Positions 50,823 to 60,082 of a stretch of 64,000 bases of DNA are shown piece by piece. The notes under the pieces were generated by a model. The model searched no databases. It was given only the letters and a program-made list of their open reading frames with translations, and was not told where the DNA came from. Positions within the stretch are counted from its first letter, which is position 1; each line of letters begins with the position of its first letter. The DNA lies in contig JAQUAX010000014.1 of assembly GCA_028687035.1 (NCBI GenBank), forward strand, positions 29,831-93,830, written 5' to 3'. Both the position numbers and the translations under genes were made by a program. The stretch is from Dechloromonas sp. Lineage in GTDB: Bacteria; Pseudomonadota; Gammaproteobacteria; Burkholderiales; Rhodocyclaceae.

Positions 50823-51577
50823 AGCAGGTCACCGTCCGGGGGCTGCGCCTCGAATACCGCGATTTTCCCGCAAGCGTCGCCGGCCGTCCGCCGCTGCTGC
50901 TGCTCCACGAGGGGCTGGGCAGCGTCGCGATGTGGCGGCATTTCCCCGAAAGGCTCGCCGCCGCGACCGGCTGCCGCGTCGTCGTCTGGTCGCGCGCCGG
51001 CTACGGCGGCTCCGAGCCGCACCCGGCGCCGCGCACGCCGCGCTACATGCACGTCGAGGCCGAGGAGATGCTGCCCGGCCTGATCGACGCGCTCGGCATC
51101 GAGCGTCCGCTGCTGGTCGGCCACAGCGACGGCGGCAGCATCGCGCTGCTGTTCGCCGGCGCCTTTCCCGAGGTGCCGCGCGGCGTCGCCGTGCTGGCGC
51201 CGCACGAGTTCGTCGAGCCGCAGACGCTGGCCGGCATCCGCGCCGCGCGGACGATCTGGGAAAGCACCGACTGGCCGGCCCGGCTGGCACGCTACCATGC
51301 CGACCCGGCGCGCGTCTTTGCCGACTGGAACGACACCTGGCTGGCGCCGGAATTCGCCGCGTGGAACATCGAGGACTGCCTCGATCGCATCTGCTGCCCG
51401 GTGCTGGCGATCCAGGGCGAGGACGACGAATACGCGACGATGCGCCAGATCGAGGTCATCGCCGAACGGGTACCCGGCGCCGAATTGCTGAAGCTGCCGG
51501 CTTGCGGCCATTCGCCGCAGCGCGACGGCGAGGCGGCGGTGCTCGACGCGCTGGCCGGCTTTGCGGCCCGGCTATGA
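50819..51577 (+). CDS. alpha/beta hydrolase 2
   Basis: 252 residues. 'LLLLHEGLGSVAMWRHFPERLAAATG' (oxyanion), 'LVGHSDGGSIALLFAGAFPE' (nucleophile Ser in GHSDGG), acid near 'QGEDDEYATMRQI' and His in 'LPACGHSPQRDG'. The 'HEGLGS...W' and 'SRAGYGGSEPH' parts are similar to small esterase/thioesterase-type members. Its start overlaps the stop of hydrolase 1 (ATGA), so the two act together or on the same class of compound. The 3' end overlaps mtfA by six bases. Confidence 0.88.
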   Translation: MKQVTVRGLRLEYRDFPASVAGRPPLLLLHEGLGSVAMWRHFPERLAAATGCRVVVWSRAGYGGSEPHPAPRTPRYMHVEAEEMLPGLIDALGIERPLLVGHSDGGSIALLFAGAFPEVPRGVAVLAPHEFVEPQTLAGIRAARTIWESTDWPARLARYHADPARVFADWNDTWLAPEFAAWNIEDCLDRICCPVLAIQGEDDEYATMRQIEVIAERVPGAELLKLPACGHSPQRDGEAAVLDALAGFAARL

Positions 51578-52324
51578 GGCGAGGCGGGCCAGCGGGTCCT
51601 GCCGGTAGTAGCGGCGCAGCAGTGCGTAGAGCGCCGGGTAGTCGCCGGCGACCAGCGCCGGCGTCTCGAAGAAGCACTCGCTGAGCACCGCGAAGAACTC
51701 CTCGGGCGCTTCGGCGGCGTAGGGGTCGATCGCCGTGTCCTCGCCGCCGTCGACGCGCCGGCAGAAATCCTCGTAGGCCGGGAAAAAGGCCCTTTCCCAG
51801 GCGTCGACCGTGAGGTCCGAATGCAGCGCCGGGATGCCGTCGGCCTCGCCGTTCAGCATGTCCAGCTTGTGCGCGAATTCGTGGATGACCACGTTGTAGC
51901 CGTCGCCGGCCAGCTGCACGTCGCGCCACGACACGAGCAGCGGACCGCCTTCCCAGGCCTCGCCGGACAGCACGTCGTCGTATTCGTGCACGATGCCGTC
52001 GTCGTCCTGGATGCGCCGCGGCACGACGAATTCGTCCGGATAGACGACGATGCCGACCCAGCCGGCGTAGGCCGACAGGCCGAGCTCGAGCACCGGCAGG
52101 CAGCCCTGCGCGGCGATCGCCACGCAGATATCGTCGGTCAGCCGCAGCCCGCCGGCCGCGCTGAATTCCTTGTCGGCCAGGAAACGTTCGGCCAGCGTTT
52201 TGAGCCGGCGGCGCTCGTCGACCGCGAGCGCGGCGAGGAAGGGCAGGCCGTCGACGGTGCGCGCCCACAGCGCGTCCGGAATCGGCGGCGGCGCGCGCCG
52301 GAACCAGTCGAGCAGGCGCTTCAT
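51572..52324 (-). CDS. mtfA: MtfA-type zinc peptidase
   Basis: 250 residues with the M90 family zinc site 'VVIHEFAHKLDMLNG' (HExxH) and a downstream Glu in 'EEFFAVLSECFFETP'. In E. coli MtfA (YeeI) binds the glucose regulator Mlc and relieves its repression of ptsG, and also has peptidase activity. The N terminus 'MKRLLDWFRRAPPPIPDALW' fits the family. Its start overlaps the EamA transporter stop (ATGA), so they are one transcript. Confidence 0.88.
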   Translation of the reverse strand: MKRLLDWFRRAPPPIPDALWARTVDGLPFLAALAVDERRRLKTLAERFLADKEFSAAGGLRLTDDICVAIAAQGCLPVLELGLSAYAGWVGIVVYPDEFVVPRRIQDDDGIVHEYDDVLSGEAWEGGPLLVSWRDVQLAGDGYNVVIHEFAHKLDMLNGEADGIPALHSDLTVDAWERAFFPAYEDFCRRVDGGEDTAIDPYAAEAPEEFFAVLSECFFETPALVAGDYPALYALLRRYYRQDPLARLAS

Positions 52325-53205
52325 CGCCGCATCGTCAGCCCGATGCCGCAGAAGATCAGCGCGATGCCGACGTAGTGGTAGGCGTAGGGCGGTTCGCCGA
52401 GCAGCAGCGCCGAGAGCAGCGTGCCGAACACCGGCATCAGGTGGATGAACAGGCTGGCCTTGCCCGGGCCGACTTCGGCGACGCCGCGGTTGTAGAAGAT
52501 GTAGCCGACGAAGCTGGGCAGCACGCCGACGTAGGCGAGCGCCGCCAGGCTGCCGAAATGGACGTGCATCGTCCGGCCCTGCGCCAGTTCCCAGGCGTAG
52601 GCCGGGGCCAGCGCGGCGAGTCCGATCGCGATCGTCGAGCCGAGCATCAGCATCGGGTGCACGCCGGCCGGCCGCCAGGCCAGGCAGACCGTGTAGATCG
52701 CCCAGTCGAGCACGGCGAGCAGCATCCACAGGTCGCCGACGTTGAGGTTCAGGCGGGCGAGTACGGCCGGATCGCCGCGGGCGACGATGGTCAGCGCGCC
52801 GGCCAGCGAGACCAGTACGCCGATCGCCTCGCGCCCGTGCAGGCGCTTGCCGAGGAAGGCCCAGGCGATCGCGATGGTCGCGATCGGCACGAAGGAATTG
52901 AGCAGGCTGGCGTTGGTCGCCGTCGTGTACTGCAGCGCGATGTAGGCGAAGGTGTTGTAGCCGCCGACGCCGAGCAGGCCGAGGACGAGCAGCGGCTTCC
53001 AGCCGCGGCGCAGCAGCGGCCACTGTTCGCGCAGGTGGGGCAGGGCCAGCGGCAGCACCAGCAGCAGCGCGATCACCCAGCGCCAGAAGGCCAGCGCCAG
53101 CGGCGGGATGTCGCCGCGCACGCCGCGGCCGAGCACCATGTTGCCCGACCAGAACAGCGCGGTCAGCGTCAGCAGCAGGTAGGGGTGGGCGAGGAGTCGG
53201 CGCAT
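52321..53205 (-). CDS. EamA/DMT-family exporter
   Basis: 294 residues, ten hydrophobic helices and two EamA repeats ('LFWSGNMVLGRGVRGDIPPLALAFWRWVIALLLVLPLA...' and 'VGDLWMLLAVLDWAIYTVCLAWR...'; last repeat 'PVFGTLLSALLLGEPPYAYHYVGIALIFCGI'). Drug/metabolite transporter superfamily, probable exporter of an unknown metabolite. The start MRRLLAHPY is at 53205; the region before it is divergent from relA. Confidence 0.87.
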   Translation of the reverse strand: MRRLLAHPYLLLTLTALFWSGNMVLGRGVRGDIPPLALAFWRWVIALLLVLPLALPHLREQWPLLRRGWKPLLVLGLLGVGGYNTFAYIALQYTTATNASLLNSFVPIATIAIAWAFLGKRLHGREAIGVLVSLAGALTIVARGDPAVLARLNLNVGDLWMLLAVLDWAIYTVCLAWRPAGVHPMLMLGSTIAIGLAALAPAYAWELAQGRTMHVHFGSLAALAYVGVLPSFVGYIFYNRGVAEVGPGKASLFIHLMPVFGTLLSALLLGEPPYAYHYVGIALIFCGIGLTMRR

Positions 53206-53284
53206 GGTCGGCGGATTATGCCTGAAGCCGCCGATCATGCCGCCCGCGGGCGGCCGCCGGCGATCCGTCATATAATCCCGCCCC

Positions 53285-55507
53285 ATGGTTTCCGTCGTCC
53301 ATTCGGTCGCCGCGCAGAGCGATCTCGAACAGTTCCTTGCCACGCTGTCCACCGGCCTGGCCCCCGAAGAGGCCCTGCGCCTGCGCCAGGCCGTCGAATT
53401 CGCCTGGGAGGTCTATGGCGAGCGGACGCTGGGCAGCGGCGAGCGCATCTGGTCGCACGCGCTGGGCATGGCGGTGATCATCGCCGGCCTGAAGCTCGAT
53501 GCCGAATCCCGGATCGCCGCGCTGCTCTTCGCGGTGCCGTCGCACGACGAGCACGGCGTCGCCCGCATCGAGGAGCGCTTCGGCAAGCCGGCCGCGCACC
53601 TGGTCGCCGGCATTTCGCGGCTGAACAAGCTGCGCCCGATCGCCAAGGGCTTCGTCGCCGCCGACATCGAGGGCGGCGAGGTCAATCCGGCCGAGATGAA
53701 GGCGCAGATCGAGGTGCTGCGCAAGATGCTGCTGGCCATGGTCGAGGACATCCGCGTCGTGCTGCTGCGCCTGGCCAGCCGGACGCAGACCCTGCGCCAC
53801 TACGCGGCCAACCCGGACGACCTGCGCGTGCAGGTCGCGCGCGAGACGCTGGAACTCTATTCGCCGCTGGCCAACCGGCTCGGCGTCTGGGAACTGAAGT
53901 GGGAGCTCGAGGACCTGTCCTTCCGCTTCCTGCACCCGGACACCTACAAGAAGATCGCTCGCATGCTCGACGAGAAGCGCAGCGAGCGCGAGGCCTTCAT
54001 CGCCGATGCGGTGGCCCGGGTGCGCGGCGAACTGCTTGCCGCCGGCGTCGCGAATCCCGAAGTCTATGGCCGGCCGAAGCACATTTACAGCATCTGGAAC
54101 AAGATGCGGAAGAAGGACGTCGAGTTTTCCGAGGTGTACGACATCCGCGCGCTGCGCGTCATCGTCGACGACCTGAAGGACTGCTACACGGCGCTCGGCA
54201 TCGTGCACAACCTGTGGCAGCCGATTCCCAAGGAATTCGACGACTACATCTCCAACCCGAAGGGCAACCACTACCGTTCGCTGCATACCGCGGTGCGCTG
54301 CCCGGACGGACGCAGCCTGGAAATCCAGATCCGCACCTGGGAAATGCACCGGCACGCCGAACTCGGCGTCGCCGCGCACTGGCGCTACAAGGAAGGCGCG
54401 CGGCACGGCAGCGAGGACAGCTACGACGAGAAGATCGCCTGGCTGCGCCAGCTGCTGACCTGGAAGGACGAGGTCGCCGACAGCTCCGACTGGGTCAAGC
54501 ACTACAAGCAGGCGGCGCTCGACGAGACGATCTACGTGATGACGCCGCAGGGCAAGGTCGTCGATCTGCCGGCCGGCTCGACGCCGGTCGACTTCGCGTA
54601 CCGGGTGCATACCGACCTCGGCCACCGCTGCCGCGGCGCCAAGGTCAACGGCCAGCTGGTGCCGCTGAACACGCCGCTCGAGACCGGCCAGCAGGTTGAG
54701 ATCGCGACCGCCAAGGTCGGCGGACCGTCGCGCGACTGGCTGAATCCGACGCTCGGCTACATCCATACCAAGAGCGCGCGGGTCAAGGTCCGCGCCTGGT
54801 TCTCGAATCTGGCGCTGGAAGAGACGCTGGCCGAGGGCCGGGTTATCGTCGGCAAGGAATTGCAGCGGGCCGGCCAGACCGGCGCCAACATCGACGAACT
54901 GGCCCACAAGCTCGGCTTCTCGCGCGCCGACGACCTGTACATCGCCGCCGCCCGCGGCGAGATGAACCAGCGCCAGTTCCAGGCCGTCGCCCGCGGCGGC
55001 GACCTGCTGGCCGAGACGCAGGCGCCGGATGCGGTGCAGACGCGGCCGAGCAAGCCGGTCGACGGCAACCAGGGCATCCTGATCGTCGGCGTCGACAAGC
55101 TGCTGACCCAGCTCGCTCGCTGCTGCAAGCCGGCGCCGCCGGACGAGATCCAGGGCTTCATCACGCGCGGCAAGGGCATCTCGATCCACCGCAGCGACTG
55201 CCCGAACTTTGCCAGCCTGGCCGCGCTGCATCCGGAGCGCGTCATCGAGACCGACTGGGGCGTGCAGACGACCGGCGTGTTCGCGACCGACATCATCGTC
55301 GACGCGCACGACCGCCAGGGTCTGCTGCGCGACATTTCGGAAATCTTCACGCGCGAGAAACTCAACGTCACCGGCGTCAGCACCCAGTCCAAGCAGGGCA
55401 AGGCGCACATGAGCTTCACCGTCGAGATCACCAACCTGCAGCAGTTGCAGCGGACGCTGACGCTGATCCACGATGTCGAAGGCGTGGTCGGCGTACGCCG
55501 GGCCTGA
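53285..55507 (+). CDS. relA: (p)ppGpp synthetase RelA
   Basis: 740 residues, ribosome-associated GTP pyrophosphokinase of the stringent response. Order: degenerate HD domain (1-190), synthetase (about 230-350, 'GRPKHIYSIWNKMRKKD', 'YDIRALRVIVDD', 'EFDDYISNPKGNHYRSLHTAV'), TGS ('YVMTPQGKVVDLPAGSTPVDFAYRVHT'), helical/zinc-finger region with Cys ('ARCCKPAPPDEIQGF') and C-terminal ACT. The hydrolase site is lost: the usual 'LLHDVIED' reads 'LLFAVPSH'. Hence a synthetase-only RelA; the hydrolase (SpoT) is elsewhere. Divergent from EamA gene and convergent with ppk. Confidence 0.95.
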   Translation: MVSVVHSVAAQSDLEQFLATLSTGLAPEEALRLRQAVEFAWEVYGERTLGSGERIWSHALGMAVIIAGLKLDAESRIAALLFAVPSHDEHGVARIEERFGKPAAHLVAGISRLNKLRPIAKGFVAADIEGGEVNPAEMKAQIEVLRKMLLAMVEDIRVVLLRLASRTQTLRHYAANPDDLRVQVARETLELYSPLANRLGVWELKWELEDLSFRFLHPDTYKKIARMLDEKRSEREAFIADAVARVRGELLAAGVANPEVYGRPKHIYSIWNKMRKKDVEFSEVYDIRALRVIVDDLKDCYTALGIVHNLWQPIPKEFDDYISNPKGNHYRSLHTAVRCPDGRSLEIQIRTWEMHRHAELGVAAHWRYKEGARHGSEDSYDEKIAWLRQLLTWKDEVADSSDWVKHYKQAALDETIYVMTPQGKVVDLPAGSTPVDFAYRVHTDLGHRCRGAKVNGQLVPLNTPLETGQQVEIATAKVGGPSRDWLNPTLGYIHTKSARVKVRAWFSNLALEETLAEGRVIVGKELQRAGQTGANIDELAHKLGFSRADDLYIAAARGEMNQRQFQAVARGGDLLAETQAPDAVQTRPSKPVDGNQGILIVGVDKLLTQLARCCKPAPPDEIQGFITRGKGISIHRSDCPNFASLAALHPERVIETDWGVQTTGVFATDIIVDAHDRQGLLRDISEIFTREKLNVTGVSTQSKQGKAHMSFTVEITNLQQLQRTLTLIHDVEGVVGVRRA

Positions 55508-55565
55508 GCCCGGCGCGCCGGCGGCAGCGGCCGGTTTTCGGCCGCGACCGCCGGTCGACCGCGGA

Positions 55566-57647
55566 TCAGGCGTTGCCGAGCGCGACCATCAGTTCGCCCT
55601 GTGCGTTGTGCGGCTTGGCCCGGCTGTTGCGCCGGCGCTGGTAGATGCCCTGGCTGTTCATGTCCCAGCCCTGCTGGTTGTCGGCCAGGTAGAACTTCAG
55701 CCCCTCGGTGATGACCCGACGCTTCAGCTTGGGGTCGAGCACCGGGAAGGCCAGTTCGATGCGCTTGAAGAAGTTGCGCTCCATCCAGTCGGCCGAGGAC
55801 AGATAGACCTTTTCCTGGCCGCCGGCATAGAAGTAGAAGATGCGGTGGTGCTCGAGGAAGCGGCCGATGATCGAGCGCACGCGGATGCGTTCCGACAGGC
55901 CGGGAACGCCGGGCCGCAGCGCGCAGACGCCGCGCACGATCAATTCGATCTCGACGCCGGCCTGCGACGCTTCGTACAGCGCGTTGATCACTTCGGGCTC
56001 GAGCAGCGAGTTCATTTTGGCGACGATGCGCGCCTTGCCGCCGGCCCGCGCCGTTTCGGCCTCGGCCTGGATCGCGGCGACGACGTTGGGCTGCAGCGTG
56101 AACGGCGCCTGCCACAGGTGGCGCAGCGTGCGTGCCTTGCCCAGGCCGGTCAGCTGCTTGAACACCTCGCTGACGTCGTGCGTGATTTCCTCGTTGGCGG
56201 TCATCAGGCCGAAGTCGGTGTACAGGCGGGCGGTGCGCGGATGGTAGTTGCCGGTGCCGAGGTGGGCGTAGCGCTTCAGTACGCCGTCCTCGCGCCGGAC
56301 GATGAGCAGCGCCTTGGCGTGCGTCTTGTAGCCGACGACGCCATAGACGACGTGGGCGCCGACTTCCTCGAGCTTGGTCGCCCAGCTGATGTTGGCTTCC
56401 TCGTCGAAGCGCGCCATCAGTTCGACGACGACGGTGACTTCCTTGCCGTTCTCGGCGGCGCGGATCAGCGACTGCATCAGCACCGAGTCGGTGCCGGTCC
56501 GGTAGACCGTCATCTTGATCGCGACGACCTGCGGATCGGTCGCCGCCTGGTTCAGCAGCTCGATGACCGGCGCGAAGGACTGGTAGGGGTGGTGCAGCAG
56601 GATGTCGTTCTTGCGGATGCTGGCGAAGATGCTGGCGCCCTTGGCCAGGCCCTTCGCGCTACCCGGCACGAAAGGGCGGAATTTCATGTCCGGGCGGTCG
56701 ACCCAGTCCGGCACCTGCATCAGGCGGACCAGGTTGACCGGGCCATTGACGCGGTACAGGTCGGCCGCCTGCAGGCCGAACTGCGACAGCAGGAAATCGG
56801 TCATCGCCGGCGAGCAGTTCTCGGCCACTTCGAGGCGGACCGCGTTGCCGAAGTGGCGCTGCGGCAGTTCGCCCTGCAGCTTGGTGCGCAGGTTGGTGAT
56901 TTCCTCCTCGTCGACGAAGAGGTCGGAATTGCGCGTGACCCGGAACTGGTAGCAGCCGAGTACCGTCATGCCGGTGAATAGCTCGCCGACGAATTCGTGC
57001 AGGATGGACGACAGGAACACGAAACCGTAGGCGCAGCCGGCCAGTTCCTCGGGCAGCTGGATGACGCGCGGCAGCGCGCGCGGCGCCTGGACGATCGCGG
57101 CGTTCGAACTGCGGCCGAAGGCATCCTTGCCTTCGAGTTCAACGGCGAAGTTCAGGCTCTTGTTCAGCACCTTGGGGAAGGGGTGCGACGGGTCGAGACC
57201 GATCGGCGTCAGCACCGGCACCATTTCGCGCAGGAAGTAGTCGCGGATCCACTCGCGCTGCGCCTCGTTCCACGTCGAGCGGCGCAGGAAGCGGATGCCC
57301 TGTTCGGCCAGCGCCGGCAGGATCACCTCGTTCAGGTGCTGGTATTGCTCGGTGACCATCGCATGCGCTTCCGCCGCAACCTGACGGAAGCCTTCCTGCG
57401 GGGTCTTGCCGTCGGTGGTGACGAGCGAGGCGTGGGCGCGGATCTGTTCCTTCAGGCCGGAAACGCGAATCTCGAAAAATTCGTCGAGATTGCTGGATAC
57501 GATGCACAGGAAACGCAGGCGCTCGAGCAGCGGTACCCGCTCGTCCTCGGCCTGGGCCAGCACGCGGCGATTGAAGGCAAGCAGCCCGAGTTCGCGGTTC
57601 AGGTAGTTTTCGGTCGGGAAACGGGGCTTGAGAGAGGGGTGATTCAT
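55566..57647 (-). CDS. ppk: polyphosphate kinase 1
   Basis: 693 residues. PPK1 makes inorganic polyphosphate from ATP. Seen: N-terminal 'FPTENYLNRELGLLAFNRRVLAQAED' and 'FLCIVSSNLDEFFEIRVSGL', middle 'HPFPKVLNKSLNFAV', catalytic phospho-His region 'KRYAHLGTGNYHPRTARLYTDFGL', and second PLD-like His near 'FLEHHRIFYFYAGG'. The ATG at 57647 with GGAG ribosome site is chosen over an upstream TTG. A PHO-box-like site lies 61 to 78 bases ahead of it. Confidence 0.96.
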   Translation of the reverse strand: MNHPSLKPRFPTENYLNRELGLLAFNRRVLAQAEDERVPLLERLRFLCIVSSNLDEFFEIRVSGLKEQIRAHASLVTTDGKTPQEGFRQVAAEAHAMVTEQYQHLNEVILPALAEQGIRFLRRSTWNEAQREWIRDYFLREMVPVLTPIGLDPSHPFPKVLNKSLNFAVELEGKDAFGRSSNAAIVQAPRALPRVIQLPEELAGCAYGFVFLSSILHEFVGELFTGMTVLGCYQFRVTRNSDLFVDEEEITNLRTKLQGELPQRHFGNAVRLEVAENCSPAMTDFLLSQFGLQAADLYRVNGPVNLVRLMQVPDWVDRPDMKFRPFVPGSAKGLAKGASIFASIRKNDILLHHPYQSFAPVIELLNQAATDPQVVAIKMTVYRTGTDSVLMQSLIRAAENGKEVTVVVELMARFDEEANISWATKLEEVGAHVVYGVVGYKTHAKALLIVRREDGVLKRYAHLGTGNYHPRTARLYTDFGLMTANEEITHDVSEVFKQLTGLGKARTLRHLWQAPFTLQPNVVAAIQAEAETARAGGKARIVAKMNSLLEPEVINALYEASQAGVEIELIVRGVCALRPGVPGLSERIRVRSIIGRFLEHHRIFYFYAGGQEKVYLSSADWMERNFFKRIELAFPVLDPKLKRRVITEGLKFYLADNQQGWDMNSQGIYQRRRNSRAKPHNAQGELMVALGNA

Positions 57648-57707
57648 CGCGCGCTCCAAGTAATTTCTCAAGTATAGGCCTCAAGCCTCTCATTTTGTTG
57701 CACTAGT

Positions 57708-57725
57708 ATTTCACCTACATGACAG
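57708..57725 (-). promoter_or_regulatory. PHO-box-like site upstream of ppk
   Basis: Minus strand CTGTCATGTAGGTGAAAT: first heptamer CTGTCAT is a perfect PhoB half-site, the second (GTGAAAT) matches four of seven after a four-base gap. Spacing equals the 11-base PhoB repeat. It would place ppk under phosphate limitation control, as known in other bacteria. Confidence 0.5.
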
Positions 57726-57903
57726 CGCTCATCGTGGATTGAGCCTCGGGCGGGACGTCGTAATCATCAGAATTCTGCCCAAACCGGCAAAACGATACGG
57801 CCTGGGGTACTCGATATATATTTGGCATTGTGATAATTTGTAGTAGTTTTTGTAATTGCAGACCTGCCGGTCGTTTGCAGGCGCCGGCAATCAGAAAGGC
57901 ACG

Positions 57904-60081
57904 ATGAGTACCGAGCAAAAGCCGGCCAGCGAAAATGGGTCGCCGATGGGCAGCGAAACCTGGCGGCGGCACGATCCGCTGCTGTCCTCTCTGATCGAGG
58001 TCGCCCGTTTCCACGGCCGCGGCATGACCCCGGAAGGTTTCCTGTCGGGGCTGCCGCTGCTGGACGGACGTCTGACCCCCTCAGTCTTCCGCCGCGCCGC
58101 GGCGCGGGCCGGACTGGCTTCGCGGATTTCCAAGCGGCCGCTGGCTGCGATTCGTGAAGAACTGTTGCCGGTCATCCTGCTGCTGAAGGACAACGATTCC
58201 TGCGTGCTGATGGGCTGGAACGAATCGCGGACCGTGGCTCGCGTGCTTTTCTCGGAGGCCGGGCAGGGCGTTGCCGAAGTCGCGGTCGACCATCTCGAAA
58301 GCCTGTATTCCGGTCATACCATTTTCGTTCGCCCGCGTTTCCGCTTCGATACGCGGGCGCCGGAAATCCGCGATGTCGTCAACCGGCACTGGTTCTTCGG
58401 GGCGCTCTTCGATAATGCGAAGCTCTACCGGGACGTGCTGGCGGCAGCCTTCCTGATCAACCTGTTCGCGATCGTCATCCCGTTCTACACGCTGAACATC
58501 TACGACCGGGTGGTGCCGAACAACGCGACCGAAACCCTGTGGACCCTGTCGATCGGCGTGCTGATCGTGACCGCCGCGGATTTCGGCATGCGCATGCTGC
58601 GCGGCTATGTGCTCGATCTGGCCGGCAAGCGGGTCGATGTGCAGTTGTCGGCGCTGATCATGGAGCGCGTGCTCGGCATGCAGATGGCCAACCGTCCTGC
58701 GTCGGCCGGCTCCTTTGCGGCCAACCTGCGCGCTTTCGAGTCGGTGCGCGACTTCATCACCTCGACGACCGTCACCGCCTTCATCGACCTGCCTTTCGCA
58801 CTGATCTTCATCGTGCTGATCCTGTGGCTCGGCTGGCCGATGGCGATTCCGCTGCTGCTCGGTATCGCGGGTCTGATCGCCTATGCGCTGATGCTGCAGC
58901 CGAAGATGCAGGAATTGACCGAGACGACCTACCGGGCGACGGCAACCCGCAATTCGACACTGATCGAGAGCCTGGTCGGCATCGAGACGATCAAGACACA
59001 GTGCGCCGAGGGCGCGATGCAGCGCAAGTGGGAGCAGTCGGTCGCTTTTCTGGCCAAGATCGGGGCCGACCTGCGCTACCTGTCGCTGTCGGTGGTCAAT
59101 AGCAGTGCAGCGGTTCAGCAGGCGGTTACTGTTGGTCTGATGGTGATCGGTGTCTACCTGATCAGCGAGCGCCTGATGTCGATGGGTGCGCTGATCGCCT
59201 GCGTGATGCTGTCGTCGCGGGCCTTGGCGCCGTTTTCGCAGATCGCCAATCTGCTGACCCAGTACCAGAACGCAGCGATGGCGCTGGCGGCGCTCGACAA
59301 GGTGGTCGCCCAGCCCGTGGAAAGACCCGAGAATGCTTCTTTCGTCCGGCGCGAGCGGATCAAGGGCGAAATCCAGTTCGACCGCGTCTGTTTTTCCTAT
59401 CCGGGGGAGGACGCGCAGGAAGTGTTGCGCGAAGTCAGCTTCCGGATTGCGCCGGGCGAGCATGTCGGTATCGTCGGGCGCGTCGGCTCGGGTAAATCGA
59501 CGATCAATCGCCTGATTCTCGGTCTTTACCAGCCGACCTCGGGTAGCATCAAGGTCGATGGCGTCGATATCCGGCAACTCGATCCGGCGGAATTGCGCAA
59601 GTCGATCGGCTACGTACCGCAGGACGTGACGCTGTTCTACGGGACGCTGCGCGAGAACATCACCGTCGGCATGCCCTACGTCGAGGATCACGGTATCCTG
59701 CAGGCAGCAGAACTGGCCGGCCTGCAGGATCTGGTCGGCAACCACCCGCGTGGCTTCGACATGCCGATCGGAGAACGCGGCGAGTCGCTGTCGGGCGGCC
59801 AGCGTCAGGCGGTGGCGATCGCCCGGGCGATCGTGCACGAGCCGACGATGCTGCTGCTCGACGAGCCGAGCAGTTCGATGGATCACTCGACCGAGGAAGC
59901 GCTGAAACGCCGCCTGGCTGACTATGCAAAGGACCGGACCATGGTTCTGGTGACGCACCGGAATTCGCTGCTCGATCTGGTCGACCGCCTGATTGTTGTC
60001 GATCGCGGCGTGATCGTCTGCGACGGCCCGAAGCAGCGGGTGATTGAGGCGTTGAACAGCGGCAAGGTGGGGCGAGGCTAG
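57904..60081 (+). CDS. lapB: type I secretion ABC transporter (LapB-like)
   Basis: 725 residues. Domain 1 (about 25-150) is a C39-like peptidase fold without the catalytic Cys, as in LapB/HlyB (CLD). Then six membrane helices (about 175-440) and an ABC ATPase: Walker A 'GRVGSGKST', Q-loop region 'GYVPQDVTLFYG', signature 'LSGGQRQAVAIARAI', Walker B 'MLLLDEPSSSMD'. It exports large RTX-type adhesins directly through the cell envelope. Starts at ATG 57904 and is one base from the adaptor gene, so one operon. Confidence 0.92.
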   Translation: MSTEQKPASENGSPMGSETWRRHDPLLSSLIEVARFHGRGMTPEGFLSGLPLLDGRLTPSVFRRAAARAGLASRISKRPLAAIREELLPVILLLKDNDSCVLMGWNESRTVARVLFSEAGQGVAEVAVDHLESLYSGHTIFVRPRFRFDTRAPEIRDVVNRHWFFGALFDNAKLYRDVLAAAFLINLFAIVIPFYTLNIYDRVVPNNATETLWTLSIGVLIVTAADFGMRMLRGYVLDLAGKRVDVQLSALIMERVLGMQMANRPASAGSFAANLRAFESVRDFITSTTVTAFIDLPFALIFIVLILWLGWPMAIPLLLGIAGLIAYALMLQPKMQELTETTYRATATRNSTLIESLVGIETIKTQCAEGAMQRKWEQSVAFLAKIGADLRYLSLSVVNSSAAVQQAVTVGLMVIGVYLISERLMSMGALIACVMLSSRALAPFSQIANLLTQYQNAAMALAALDKVVAQPVERPENASFVRRERIKGEIQFDRVCFSYPGEDAQEVLREVSFRIAPGEHVGIVGRVGSGKSTINRLILGLYQPTSGSIKVDGVDIRQLDPAELRKSIGYVPQDVTLFYGTLRENITVGMPYVEDHGILQAAELAGLQDLVGNHPRGFDMPIGERGESLSGGQRQAVAIARAIVHEPTMLLLDEPSSSMDHSTEEALKRRLADYAKDRTMVLVTHRNSLLDLVDRLIVVDRGVIVCDGPKQRVIEALNSGKVGRG

Positions 60082-60082
60082 C

